In this document: in pieces, positions 37,028 through 45,479 of the stretch
How the letters are laid out: each line of letters starts with the position of its first letter
Position numbering within the stretch: position 1 is the first letter of the stretch
NCBI GenBank assembly: GCA_017744605.1
Contig: JAGIAZ010000007.1
Span: forward strand, 62,001-126,000
Direction: 5' to 3'
Length of the DNA: 64,000 bases
Origin: Sphingobium sp.
Lineage (GTDB): Bacteria; Pseudomonadota; Alphaproteobacteria; Sphingomonadales; Sphingomonadaceae
Made by a program: the position numbers and the translations under genes
Notes under the pieces: model-generated
What the model saw: only the letters and a program-made list of their open reading frames with translations
Database searches by the model: none
Told to the model about the DNA's origin: nothing

Positions 37028-37867
37028 CTATTTCTCGGTCTTGGTCTTGTCGTAGTGCCCCAGGCCCGGCTTGAAGGTCTTGTCGTCGAGGAACTGCTTC
37101 ATCGCGACATGGCGGCCGTCCGACTTGTCGGCCCAGTTGAGGCCTTCCTGCATGCGGATCAGATAGTCCTCGGCATTGTCATAGGTCATTTCCTTGACGC
37201 GACGGACCGAATCCTTGGTGTACTTCAGCGTCTTCCAGTTCTTCTGGACGAGCTTCTCGGCGACTTCCTTCACGCGTGCGTGAAGCTGGTCGGCCGGCAC
37301 GGACTCGTTGACGAGATTATACTGCGCGGCCTGCGGACCGGTCAGGTTCTCGCCCATCATGGCGTGATACATGGCGGCACGCAGCGGCATGAGGTCGACC
37401 GCGACCTTGGTCGCGCCACCGCCGGGCAGGATGCCCCAGTTCACTTCGGAGAGGCCGAACTGCGCATCGTCCGAGCAGAAGGCGAGATCGCAGGCGAAGA
37501 GCGGGCCATAAGCGCCGCCGAAGCACCAGCCGTTGACCATGGCGATGGTCGACTTCTCATACCAGCGCAGGCGCTCCCACCAAGCATATGCCTCGCGCTG
37601 AGAGCGGCGCACGGCATGGAAGCCCTCGGCCTCGCTCTCGCGGAAATATTCCTTGAGGTCCATGCCCGCGGACCAGGCCGTGCCTTCGCCCGAGAGAACC
37701 AGCACGCCGACATCGTCGCGGAATTCGAGCTCGGTGAGCACGCGCATCATCTGCCGGTTGAGCTTGGGGCTCTGGCAATTGCGCTTGTCCGGACGGTTGA
37801 AATAGACCCAGGCGATGTTGTTCTCAATCTTGTAGCGGACCGTATCTTCTTCGCGTTGCTCGGACAT
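37028..37867 (-). CDS. ferB: Feruloyl-CoA hydratase/lyase FerB (HCHL)
   Basis: Hydrates feruloyl-CoA and splits it to vanillin and acetyl-CoA. Crotonase fold, 279 aa. Oxyanion loops WSAGMDLKEYF (about 65-75) and FGGAYGP (about 116-122); catalytic Glu at about E141 in FGLSEVNWGILPGGG; C-terminal KQFLDDKTFKPGL matches known HCHLs. In Pseudomonas HCHL the stretch is GGGFSP with a Ser often cited in the active site; here the matching residue is Gly (AYGP). ATG 37867 has GGAGGA upstream. Divergent from the MarR regulator ferC. Confidence 0.9.
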   Translation of the reverse strand: MSEQREEDTVRYKIENNIAWVYFNRPDKRNCQSPKLNRQMMRVLTELEFRDDVGVLVLSGEGTAWSAGMDLKEYFRESEAEGFHAVRRSQREAYAWWERLRWYEKSTIAMVNGWCFGGAYGPLFACDLAFCSDDAQFGLSEVNWGILPGGGATKVAVDLMPLRAAMYHAMMGENLTGPQAAQYNLVNESVPADQLHARVKEVAEKLVQKNWKTLKYTKDSVRRVKEMTYDNAEDYLIRMQEGLNWADKSDGRHVAMKQFLDDKTFKPGLGHYDKTKTEK

Positions 37868-37893
37868 ATGCCTTTTCCTCCGACGTGAATCTG

Positions 37894-37914
37894 TTATGTT
37901 ATGTTGCATAGCAT
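37894..37914. promoter_or_regulatory. Candidate FerC operator between ferB and ferC
   Basis: TATG-TTG-CATA (37900-37910) is a perfect dyad, within a larger partly symmetrical stretch ATGTTATGTTGCATAGCAT. It lies in the 68-base gap between divergent ferB and the MarR gene. In SYK-6 the MarR-type FerC represses ferBA and is released by hydroxycinnamoyl-CoA, so this is the expected place for its site. Confidence 0.6.
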
Positions 37915-37935
37915 TTCACGCCGGGGACGGCAAGC

Positions 37936-38388
37936 ATGATGGCCGGAAAACGAGAGATGGAGAAAGAGCATGGCGGCGGGCTCGTGAGTCCGCTCGACAA
38001 TCTGCTCGGCTATTGCCTGCGCCGCGCGTCGATGGCGATGATGGCGGATCTGATGAGCGCGCTCACACCGCTCGGCCTCTCGGCGGGCGAGGCCTCCTTC
38101 CTGATCCTGGTCGGCGCAAATCCCGGCTGTCGGCAGAGCGATGTCGGCCGCATGCTGGAGATCAAGCGCGCGAACATGACGCCGCTGGTGGCACGGATGA
38201 AGGCGCGCGCGCTGGTGACCGATGCGCCCATCGACGGGCGCTCGCGCAGCCTGACCCTGACACAGGCCGGCATCGCGCTGCGCGACAAGGCCCTCGCCCG
38301 CATCGGCGCGACGGAAAAAAAGGTGCGCCAGGCGCTGACGATCGACGAAAACGCTCTCCTCGCGAGCTTGCGATCGATCGCGGGCTAG
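37936..38388 (+). CDS. ferC: MarR-family regulator FerC
   Basis: 150 aa winged-helix MarR protein: LLGYCLRRASMAMMADLMSAL dimer helix, SAGEASFLILV, SDVGRMLEIKRANMTPLVARM recognition region and the wing DGRSRSLTLTQAG. Placed head-to-head with ferBA as in SYK-6, where FerC is the repressor. Start taken at ATG 37936; ATG 37939 or the Met eight codons in are alternatives and no strong ribosome site is seen. Confidence 0.82.
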   Translation: MMAGKREMEKEHGGGLVSPLDNLLGYCLRRASMAMMADLMSALTPLGLSAGEASFLILVGANPGCRQSDVGRMLEIKRANMTPLVARMKARALVTDAPIDGRSRSLTLTQAGIALRDKALARIGATEKKVRQALTIDENALLASLRSIAG

Positions 38389-38447
38389 CGAAGGCCCGCT
38401 TGGGGCTTGGCGGCTCCTCACAAAGCTGATAGCGGGCCGGACAACGC

Positions 38448-38489
<42 letters not shown>

Positions 38490-38614
38490 TCGTGTCAAGT
38501 CTGACTGTGTGAAAGGTTTGGAAGAAAAGATATTGAATTGCAGGGGCTTACGAAGGTTGCGCATTGGGGCTTAACACCCGTGCAATTCCCGCGTAAGCAC
38601 CGCGTAAGCAGTAT
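38490..38614. other. Junction DNA between broken and intact tRNA-Arg (possible attachment-site remnant)
   Basis: 125 bases without a gene. Contains two direct copies of CGCGTAAGCA at 38590-38599 and 38601-38610 (11-base period) and an inverted GCTTACG at 38546-38552. Such short repeats next to a tRNA are what arm-type integrase sites look like. No integrase gene is visible, so any element has gone or decayed. Confidence 0.45.
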
Positions 38615-38691
38615 GCACTCGTAGCTCAGCTGGATAGAGCGTCGCCCTCCGAAGGCGAAGGCCACAGGTTCGAATCCTGTCGAGTGCGCCA
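38615..38691 (+). tRNA. tRNA-Arg (anticodon CCG)
   Basis: 77 bases with encoded CCA. Acceptor GCACTCG pairs with CGAGTGC; D-arm GCTCAGCTGGATAGAGC; anticodon stem TCGCC/GGCGA with loop CTCCGAA (anticodon CCG, reads CGG); T-arm ACAGG-TTCGAAT-CCTGT. All stems are complete. It differs from the truncated copy at 38448 in the acceptor stem (GCACTCG against GCACCCG) and in the anticodon stem. Confidence 0.95.
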
Positions 38692-38827
38692 CTTCCCTAC
38701 AGAACCACTACCGCCGATTTCTCGCTTGAGGCGGCAGCGAGCGTGCTCAGCAGTTCCCGATTTTTGAACTTCGTCGTCAGCCATCATAACGCGCTGCGCA
38801 AGGGCGCGAAGCCGATCCTCCTCTCCC

Positions 38828-39721
38828 TCACTCCCGATGCCGCAGCGCATCCACGATGATCTTGAACGCCGGAAGATTCTGACGGCGGCTCGGATAATAG
38901 AGGAAATAGCCGTCGAAGAAGGGCGACCAGTCGTCCAATATCTGCACCAGCTTCCCCAACACGATCCTTTCGGCAACGATGCTTTCGGGGACATAGGCGA
39001 TGCCAAAGCCACTCTCCGCCGCGTCAGCCATGGCGTAGGAATCGCTGAAGGTCAGTTGCCCTCTGACACGCACGCGCAACGCCTTGCCATCCTTCTCGAA
39101 TTCCCATGCGTAAAGACCGCCGGCGCTGGTGTGGCGGATGTTGATGCAGTTATGGCGAAGAAGCTGCTCGGGATGCTCCGGCGTGCCGTGCCGAGTGAGA
39201 TAATCGCGCGACGCCACGGCCACGAGACGAAAATCCGGTCCGATGCGGACCGCGATCATGTCCTTCTCGACGCTCTCGCCCAGCCGAACGCCTGCGTCGA
39301 ACCCCTCCTCGACGATGTTTCGGAAGCTGCCGTCCACGCAGAGCTCCACCCCGATGTCGGGATAGTCGCCGAGGATCGGCTTGAGCTTGGGCCAGACCAC
39401 ATTTTCCAAGGCGTGATCGGAAAGTGTCAGCCGGATCGACCCTGACGGTTTTTCGCGAAACGCCATCAGCGCCGCGATCTCGTCCTCGATCTCGGCCATG
39501 CGTGGCGTGATCGTCTGGAGCAGGCGCTCGCCCGCTACGGTCGTCGCCACATTGCGCGTCGTGCGGGTGAGAAGGCGGATGCCCATCCGCGCTTCGAGCT
39601 GCTTGATCATGTGGCTGAGCGTCGATTGCGCCACGCCGATCCGCGCGGCCGCCTTCGTGAAGCTCCGCTCCTCCGCGACGATCCGAAACCAGGTCAGATG
39701 ATTGAAGTCGGTTTGCTCCAT
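38828..39721 (-). CDS. LysR-family transcriptional regulator
   Basis: 297 aa. N-terminal helix-turn-helix FTKAAARIGVAQSTLSHMIKQLEARMGIRLLTRTTR, then the periplasmic-binding-like effector domain with GSIRLTLSDHALENVVWPKL. Resembles the LysR group with the AlsR/PBP2_CrgA-like effector domain (many act on quinones, drugs or NADPH stress). ATG 39721 chosen over an upstream Met because the DNA-binding domain then begins at the usual distance. Divergent from the MFS gene and likely its regulator. Confidence 0.88.
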   Translation of the reverse strand: MEQTDFNHLTWFRIVAEERSFTKAAARIGVAQSTLSHMIKQLEARMGIRLLTRTTRNVATTVAGERLLQTITPRMAEIEDEIAALMAFREKPSGSIRLTLSDHALENVVWPKLKPILGDYPDIGVELCVDGSFRNIVEEGFDAGVRLGESVEKDMIAVRIGPDFRLVAVASRDYLTRHGTPEHPEQLLRHNCINIRHTSAGGLYAWEFEKDGKALRVRVRGQLTFSDSYAMADAAESGFGIAYVPESIVAERIVLGKLVQILDDWSPFFDGYFLYYPSRRQNLPAFKIIVDALRHRE

Positions 39722-39755
39722 GAGCCCCACATGCTGCGCGTCTGCGCGATGATTA

Positions 39756-39770
39756 ATCGACCTGATCGAT
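39756..39770. promoter_or_regulatory. Candidate LysR operator in divergent LysR/MFS gap
   Basis: ATCGA-CCTGA-TCGAT is a perfect inverted repeat containing the T-N11-A pattern of LysR sites, 35 bases upstream of the regulator start and in the 137-base gap shared with the divergent MFS gene. Confidence 0.5.
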
Positions 39771-39858
39771 AGGTTCATTCCGACTTTAGCGGGTAATCGC
39801 TTGATGGCAAAGCGACTAGGTTACAGGCCAGCCAAAAATTCAGGAGCAAGCGGAACAT

Positions 39859-41049
39859 ATGGACGCCGCCACAGCAGATGTCAGTCATAAGCCCGTTGCC
39901 GTCTGGGGCGCCGTCCTGTCGATGGCGCTCTGCGTGGCGATGCTGATCGCCTCGGAATTCATGCCGGTCAGTCTCTTGACACCGATGGCCGCTGGTCTCG
40001 GCGCGACCGAGGGGCAGACTGGTCAAGCCATCTCCGTCAGCGGGCTTTTCGCCGTCGCGGCCAGCCTGCTCATCACCACGGCGGCCGGAAAACTGAACCG
40101 CAAATGGGTGCTGGTGGCGATGACGGCATTCATGCTGCTGTCGCTGGTTCTGGTTGCAGCCGCGCCGAACTTCGCCGTGCTGATGATCGGTCGCGCATTG
40201 CTCGGCATCTGCATCGGCGGCTTCTGGGCGCTAGCAACCGCCGTCATCATGCGGCTAGTGCCCGCGCAGGACGTGCCGCGCGCGCTGGCGCTGATGTATG
40301 GCGGGCAGGCCATCGCCGCCGCCTTCGCCGCACCTGTCGGCAGCTATTTCGGCGGCCTGTTCGGCTGGCGCGAGGTCTTCTGGGTGCTCACCCCCATCGT
40401 CGCCATCAATCTTGTCTGGCATGTCGTCGCGCTGCCCTCTCTGCCCGCGCACCGGAAGCAGGATTTCCGGTCCATGCTCGGCCTGCTGAAGCGCCCGTAC
40501 TTCCTGCGCGGCCTCGTGGCCTGCATGTTGTCCTGGGGTTCGGCCTTCACGATGTTCACCTATCTGCGCCCGTTTCTGGAGCAGGTGACGGGCGTGGATG
40601 TGACCACGCTTTCGGTCCTCCTGCTCCTCCTAGGTTGCGCTGGCTTCATCGGCACATGGGCCGCCGGCCGGTTCATCAAGGGCAATGTCGCCCCGTTCCT
40701 GAAACTGCCCGCTCTGGTCATGGGCGGCGCCACCGTCGGACTGCTGCTTCTCGGCTATTCCCCCATCGCCGCCGGCCTGTTCATGGCGATCTGGGGCGCG
40801 ATGAACACCATGTTCTCGGTCATCTGGATGACGTGGATGTCGCAGAACGCCGACGATGCGCCCGAAGCCGCCGGCAGTCTCATGGTCGCGGCCATCCAGG
40901 CGTCGATCCTCCTCGGTGCGGTCGTCGGCGGGCTGCTTCTCGATAGCCTCTCGATCCAGGCGACGTTCATCGGCAGCATCGTGCTGGCGGTTTTTGCGCT
41001 CGTCCTGATCGGCAATGGCCGGCGGATGTTGAAGCCGGAAGGCGTCTGA
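39859..41049 (+). CDS. MFS efflux transporter (DHA1, arabinose/drug efflux-like)
   Basis: 396 aa, 12 predicted membrane segments. Motif RALLGICIGGFWALATAVIMRLVP is characteristic of the DHA1 sugar-efflux/AraJ-like branch, and LMYGGQAIAAAFAAPVGSYFGG is its motif C region. Likely a proton-driven exporter of small toxic compounds or sugars. Controlled by the divergent LysR gene by position. Confidence 0.85.
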   Translation: MDAATADVSHKPVAVWGAVLSMALCVAMLIASEFMPVSLLTPMAAGLGATEGQTGQAISVSGLFAVAASLLITTAAGKLNRKWVLVAMTAFMLLSLVLVAAAPNFAVLMIGRALLGICIGGFWALATAVIMRLVPAQDVPRALALMYGGQAIAAAFAAPVGSYFGGLFGWREVFWVLTPIVAINLVWHVVALPSLPAHRKQDFRSMLGLLKRPYFLRGLVACMLSWGSAFTMFTYLRPFLEQVTGVDVTTLSVLLLLLGCAGFIGTWAAGRFIKGNVAPFLKLPALVMGGATVGLLLLGYSPIAAGLFMAIWGAMNTMFSVIWMTWMSQNADDAPEAAGSLMVAAIQASILLGAVVGGLLLDSLSIQATFIGSIVLAVFALVLIGNGRRMLKPEGV

Positions 41050-41050
41050 C

Positions 41051-41227
41051 ATGAGGCTGTCAGCACCGATCGCTCGACGTCGATTGCTCGCGGCAGGCGC
41101 CACCAGCCTCGCCGTCCCCGCTCTCGTCTCCGGGCCAACGCACCGAGTCCAAGCGCAGAAAGGAAGGCCAGCATCACGATCATGTGCCAGGGCGCAACGC
41201 GTGACCGCGACATCAATGACGGCGTGA
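41051..41227 (+). pseudogene. Tat signal-peptide remnant of a lost exported protein
   Basis: 58 codons starting one base after the MFS stop. The opening SAPIARRRLLAAGATSLAVP is a good twin-arginine signal, but after about 38 residues the frame turns into low-quality sequence and stops. No continuing domain is seen in other frames. Probably the start of an exported enzyme whose body was deleted. Confidence 0.45.
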
Positions 41228-41544
41228 TCTCCATGCGCCCTCGCCTGCCTTCAGCAGCGGCAGTCTGAGCGAGCGTGAGAAACACGCATCCGCGCGGAAG
41301 GCTGGGGAGACGTCCCGGTCGAGCGCCAGCGATCCCTTGCGCCGCGCCAGGAGGTAGAGCCCCCAAGCAACCGGCCCAGCCGGAGCAAAGCGGCGACTGG
41401 GCGCAAAGACCGGATCAGCTTGTGGAAGCCGAAGCGTGTGAAACCCTCAAATAATGATCGCCGTCCGTCATGGCGTGCAATGGCCTGTCGGACTCATTGG
41501 GGACCGATTGCGGCATCGGCTTTCTGCCTTTGATGCGCGCGACC
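41228..41544. other. Gene-poor stretch, probable degraded DNA
   Basis: About 317 bases with no credible gene. The word CGGCAGTCTGAGCGAG at about 41262 recurs near 42101 inside the kinase gene end, suggesting a partial duplication or rearrangement. No hairpin terminator is clear after the acetyltransferase gene. Confidence 0.4.
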
Positions 41545-42030
41545 TCACAACGGCCGCGAGCGATTGGGGTCGACGGCGATATCGAAATGCAGAACCTCCT
41601 CGCGAACGCCGAGTTTCTCGTAAAGGGCGATGGCGGGTTCGTCGCCATAGTCGGCCTGGACATAGACGACCCAGGCTCCCCGCTCCGCCGCGAGATCGCG
41701 CAAATGCCGGATGAGGGCCGTGGCGATGCCTTGCCGGCGATAGCCTTCGTCGACCGCGAGATCGTAGATATAGTATTCCCGCCGTGCCTTCTCGAACTTG
41801 TCGAGCGCATAGGCAACGAGGCCGCCGGTGACTTCACCGTCCTTCAAGGCGACGACGACGGCGATATGCTCTCTGCCGAGCAGGTCGCTGAGATAGCCGT
41901 CACCCGGCGGTTCGTTCTCGAAGGTTGCCGTATCCGCGAAGGCTCTTCCGAACAGCCTGTTCAGCTTCCGCATAAGATCCACGTCGGATGGTCCGAGCCT
42001 GCATATGGTCATGGAAGGCAATGACATCAT
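41545..42030 (-). CDS. AAC(3)-I-like aminoglycoside 3-N-acetyltransferase (GNAT)
   Basis: 161 aa GNAT-fold acetyltransferase that strongly resembles AAC(3)-I (gentamicin acetyltransferase) over its full length: CRLGPSDVDLMR, LFGRAFADTATF, YIYDLAVDEGYRRQGIATALI (acetyl-CoA loop RxxGIA), VYVQADYGDEPAIALYEKLG and REEVLHFDI. Its start overlaps the kinase stop (ATGA), so it is the third gene of a regulator-kinase operon. Aminoglycoside use is predicted from family resemblance only; it could have another amine substrate in this host. Confidence 0.85.
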   Translation of the reverse strand: MMSLPSMTICRLGPSDVDLMRKLNRLFGRAFADTATFENEPPGDGYLSDLLGREHIAVVVALKDGEVTGGLVAYALDKFEKARREYYIYDLAVDEGYRRQGIATALIRHLRDLAAERGAWVVYVQADYGDEPAIALYEKLGVREEVLHFDIAVDPNRSRPL

Positions 42031-43430
42031 GAGGGAGCTCCATCTTTCATTTCGAATCGACGAACAGCGGTATCTGTTGCCGTCACCACACCAAATCGGA
42101 GCGGCAGTCTGAGCGAGAATATCGCTCCTCCCCCGATTGCGGCGCCGACATGAAATGTAGCGGAATGAACGGCGGAAATTCGGTCGACGATTGAAAGCCC
42201 CAGGCCGGCCGTGTCGGCTCTCGACTGGTCGGCGCGCCAGAAGCGTGTCGTAACGCGATCCTGCGCTCCTGTCTCCACACCTGGGCCGTTATCCTGCACA
42301 TGGATCGAACCATCCGCCTCGGTGGCAACACGTATGGCAGTTCCCGACGGCGTGTGTCGAATGGCATTGTCGATCAGGTTCCTCAGCGCCAGCCCCAAGA
42401 GGACAGGGCTTCCCAGGGTGACGAGCGGAGCCTCGGTCGTCCCGAGTTCGATCGTGTCTCCCGCTTCATAAACCTGCGGCGCCATTTCGGCGACGATGCG
42501 CCTCGCCAGATCGTTGAGTTCGATCGACTCCTTTTGGCTGTCGAGCGTCTCCAGCTCGGCAAGGTCTCTCAATTGCGAAATCACATGCGAAAGGCGATCG
42601 ATATTATGATTGAGCCTTGCTCGCTCGGACGCATCGCCCAATCGGTCGACCTGGATTTTCAGGGTGGCGAGCGGCGTCCTCAATTCGTGGACGACATTGC
42701 CGATGAAGCTGCGCTGCTCCCTGATGCTGCCTTCCAGTCGATCGACGAGGCGGTTGATCGCTCGAACCAGCGGTACGACTTCCAATGGAAGCTCCTGTTC
42801 GTCCAGACGCAAATCCAACGAGCTGGGGCCGATACGCGTCGCGCGCGCCGACGTTCTGTGAACGCTTCGGAACAGTTGTCGAATGGACAACGCGTTGATG
42901 GCGGGAAGCGAGATCAGCAACAACGTCAGCAATGCCAGATACCGCCAGAGGAATGTGCGCGCGATGTCATCGATAATCGCACCCGGCTCGGTTTCGTCCT
43001 GGACGATGACAAGCCGATGCCATCCCGACGGCGTCTCGATCCGGCGAAGCACGCCGATGAAGTGATCGGCGTGAAAGGGAGACGGAGCATGCGTCAGGGG
43101 AATTCGATCAACCGGCAAACGGGCGATGCCTGAGCTCTGCGCCCGGACGCGGCCCTGCTCATCGATGATCAGATAGGCCCGCCCATCGAACGCCTTGGCA
43201 TATACCGACCGCAAAGGTTCGCCCAATTCGACATGGAGACCCGACCTGTCGAATTTGAGTCCCGCCTCGACCAGGTCGGCCTGCCGTTCGAGAATCCGCC
43301 GCTGCTGTCCATCTATGATCTGGTGCAACATGGAGATGGTCATCCAGGGCACGAGGCCCAGCACCGCGACAATCGCCATGATCTCCACCAGGAGAATGCG
43401 CACGGCGAGCGATTTGGGCCAATGGATCAT
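42027..43430 (-). CDS. Sensor histidine kinase
   Basis: 467 aa. Membrane segments at about residues 9-33 and 162-182 enclose a periplasmic sensor of about 130 residues; HAMP-like linker follows; phospho-accepting H248 in NVVHELRTPLATLK; ATPase motifs around NLIDNAIRHTPSG, VQDNGPGV and AGLGLSIVDRI. OmpR-partner type, similar in build to kinases controlling metal or antimicrobial efflux. ATGA overlaps with the response regulator before it and the acetyltransferase after it. Confidence 0.92.
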   Translation of the reverse strand: MIHWPKSLAVRILLVEIMAIVAVLGLVPWMTISMLHQIIDGQQRRILERQADLVEAGLKFDRSGLHVELGEPLRSVYAKAFDGRAYLIIDEQGRVRAQSSGIARLPVDRIPLTHAPSPFHADHFIGVLRRIETPSGWHRLVIVQDETEPGAIIDDIARTFLWRYLALLTLLLISLPAINALSIRQLFRSVHRTSARATRIGPSSLDLRLDEQELPLEVVPLVRAINRLVDRLEGSIREQRSFIGNVVHELRTPLATLKIQVDRLGDASERARLNHNIDRLSHVISQLRDLAELETLDSQKESIELNDLARRIVAEMAPQVYEAGDTIELGTTEAPLVTLGSPVLLGLALRNLIDNAIRHTPSGTAIRVATEADGSIHVQDNGPGVETGAQDRVTTRFWRADQSRADTAGLGLSIVDRISAVHSATFHVGAAIGGGAIFSLRLPLRFGVVTATDTAVRRFEMKDGAPS

Positions 43431-44101
43431 TGCGCGCGCCTGATCAGATAACCAACGCCCCGGATCGCTTCGATCCGAACGGCGGCGGAGGTCGCCTGCA
43501 ACTTGCGCCGCAGTCGATGCACATACACTTCGACCGCATTCGACCCGACGGGCTCCGTCATGCCGAACAGCTGATCTTCAGCGAGTTGCTTGCTGACGAC
43601 ATGCCCCGCGCGTCGAAGCAGCAACTCGATCAGCTGCCGCTCCCGCGATGAGAGCAGCACATGGGCGCCGTCCACGAACAGGTCGCCGGACTGCGTGTCG
43701 AGCGCGAGATTGGCCAGTTCCAGCCGCGCGCCCATGAAGGAGCCCTGGCGTCGAAGGACCGCGCCAAGACGTGCCGCGAGTTCATCGACGTCGAATGGCT
43801 TCACCAGATAATCGTCCGCGCCGGCGTCAAGCCCGGTTATCCGCTCTCCAATGGAATCCCGGGCTGTGGCGACAATGATCGGCAGCGGATCCTTGCGCCC
43901 TCGCAACAATCGGATGAGCGCGATCCCATCACCGTCGGGCAAGCCAAGATCGAGTATCAGCGCCGCATATTGCGCGCATCGAAGCATCTGCTCGGCATCG
44001 TCGAAACCATGCGCCAGATCGCTCGAAAACCCGCGGCGATCGAGCGCATCCGCCAGCGCATGGGCCAACTCGCGATCGTCCTCAACCAACAGCAGGCGCA
44101 C
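43427..44101 (-). CDS. OmpR-family response regulator
   Basis: 224 aa: receiver domain with phospho-acceptor D51 (LILDLGLPDGDG), conserved Lys in YLVKPFD, and winged-helix DNA-binding domain (LSSRERQLIELLLRRAG, NAVEVYVHRLRRKL, IRGVGYLIR). GTG 44101 was chosen because GAGGGGGA precedes it and it gives the standard MRLLLVEDD start; ATG 44134 is possible but lacks a ribosome site. Divergent from the RND genes, which it probably switches on. Confidence 0.9.
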   Translation of the reverse strand: MRLLLVEDDRELAHALADALDRRGFSSDLAHGFDDAEQMLRCAQYAALILDLGLPDGDGIALIRLLRGRKDPLPIIVATARDSIGERITGLDAGADDYLVKPFDVDELAARLGAVLRRQGSFMGARLELANLALDTQSGDLFVDGAHVLLSSRERQLIELLLRRAGHVVSKQLAEDQLFGMTEPVGSNAVEVYVHRLRRKLQATSAAVRIEAIRGVGYLIRRAQ

Positions 44102-44210
44102 CGCGCGTTCCCCCTCGATGACGGTAAGCCTCATGTAAGCGAGCGCGGCTAACGGGCCAAGCCGAAGACCGCAACAAGCTGCAAATGGTCGGCCACATGA
44201 GAGACATCGG

Positions 44211-45479
44211 TTGAGCCAGGACGTCATATCCCCCGTCATATTGCCGGATGCGCAGCGCCTGAGCGTTTCCAGACAGCTGCGCTTGCTGGCGATCGCGACG
44301 GCGGTGATCCTGGCCGGCCTTGGCCTTTACCTGCTGGCCAAGGCGCTGCTCGCACCCAAGCCAATGCCCGCCGAAAACCTGCCGCCCAACGCGTTCAGGC
44401 CGACGAGCGACCAGCTTCGTGCCATGACCTTTTACACGGTCCGGTCCGGCGCCGACACCGCGCTGATCCAGGCGAGCGGTTCGATCGCCGTCGACGCGGA
44501 CCGCAGCACGCCGGTTCTGCTCCCCTATTCGGGTCAGGTCATCAAAGTCCCCGTCGAGCCCGGCGAGCGGGTCAAAGCCGGACAGCCCTTGCTGATCATC
44601 GCTTCGCCCGAACTTGTCGACGCGCGCAGTGCGGTGCTCGTGGCGTCGGCGCAGCATGCGTCGGCGAGCAGCACGCTTCGCCTCACGGAGCAGAACGCGC
44701 AGCGCCAGAAAGCGCTTTACGAGACAGCGGGCGGCGCGCTGAAGGATTATCTGCAGGCCCAGGGCGACCTGGCCAACGCCCAGTCAAGCGAGCGTGCGGC
44801 GCAATCCACATTGAGCGGCGCCGCGGCAAGATTGGCCCTGTTCGGTCGGACGCCAAATGGCCCCCGCGAATCCAGCCAGTCGCGGCGTGGTGGAAACGGA
44901 CTGACCGAAGCGGTCTTCGGCGCGCCTGTCTCGGGCGTCATCGCGGATCGCAACGTGGCACCCGGCCAGTTCGTCAGTGCGGGCGGGTCGACACCGCTCA
45001 TGACCATCGCCGATCTGTCGCATGTCTGGCTGGTCGCACAGCTGCCGGAAAGTGAAGAGAACAACGTTCACATGGGCGACGCCCTGATGGTGACGACGCC
45101 CGCACTTCCGAACCGGAGCTTCGACGCCAAGATCGACTATATCGCGCCGGCGCTCGATCCGATCACCCATCGGCTCGCGGTTCGGGCCAGCATCGACAAT
45201 CCATCCTTTGCCCTCAAGCCTCAGATGTTCGCCAACTTCGCTATCCGCCGGCCAATCGCCGGGGTGAAGGGCGTTCTGGTTCCGGTCCAGACCCTCATCC
45301 ACGAAGGCGAGAATGCGCGCGTCTGGGTGCTGGGCAAAGGCGGCCTGCTATATGCGCGTTCCGTCGTGGCCGCCGATACCGAGGGCGGCATGACGCGCGT
45401 CACTTCGGGCCTTCAGGTCGGTGAACGGGTGGTCGCTTCGGGCGCGCTGTTCGTCAACGAAGCCGGCCTTGATCGATGA
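44211..45479 (+). CDS. RND efflux periplasmic adaptor (CzcB/CusB type)
   Basis: 422 aa membrane-fusion protein. N-terminal membrane anchor about residues 25-45, lipoyl/barrel-sandwich halves (VLLPYSGQVIKVPVEPGERVKAG and FGAPVSGVIADRNVAPGQFV), a helical hairpin between them, beta-barrel HVWLVAQLPESEENNVHMGD and a membrane-proximal end. TTG 44211 is used as the start, since no ATG occurs before the folded domain. Overlaps the pump gene by 4 bases. Heavy-metal-type (HME) adaptor by its pump partner. Confidence 0.85.
   Translation: MSQDVISPVILPDAQRLSVSRQLRLLAIATAVILAGLGLYLLAKALLAPKPMPAENLPPNAFRPTSDQLRAMTFYTVRSGADTALIQASGSIAVDADRSTPVLLPYSGQVIKVPVEPGERVKAGQPLLIIASPELVDARSAVLVASAQHASASSTLRLTEQNAQRQKALYETAGGALKDYLQAQGDLANAQSSERAAQSTLSGAAARLALFGRTPNGPRESSQSRRGGNGLTEAVFGAPVSGVIADRNVAPGQFVSAGGSTPLMTIADLSHVWLVAQLPESEENNVHMGDALMVTTPALPNRSFDAKIDYIAPALDPITHRLAVRASIDNPSFALKPQMFANFAIRRPIAGVKGVLVPVQTLIHEGENARVWVLGKGGLLYARSVVAADTEGGMTRVTSGLQVGERVVASGALFVNEAGLDR

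Noticed and set aside
38495..38692. Small minus-strand frame starting [12 protein letters not shown]
   Set aside because: This is the reverse complement of tRNA-Arg, a well-known false gene call.
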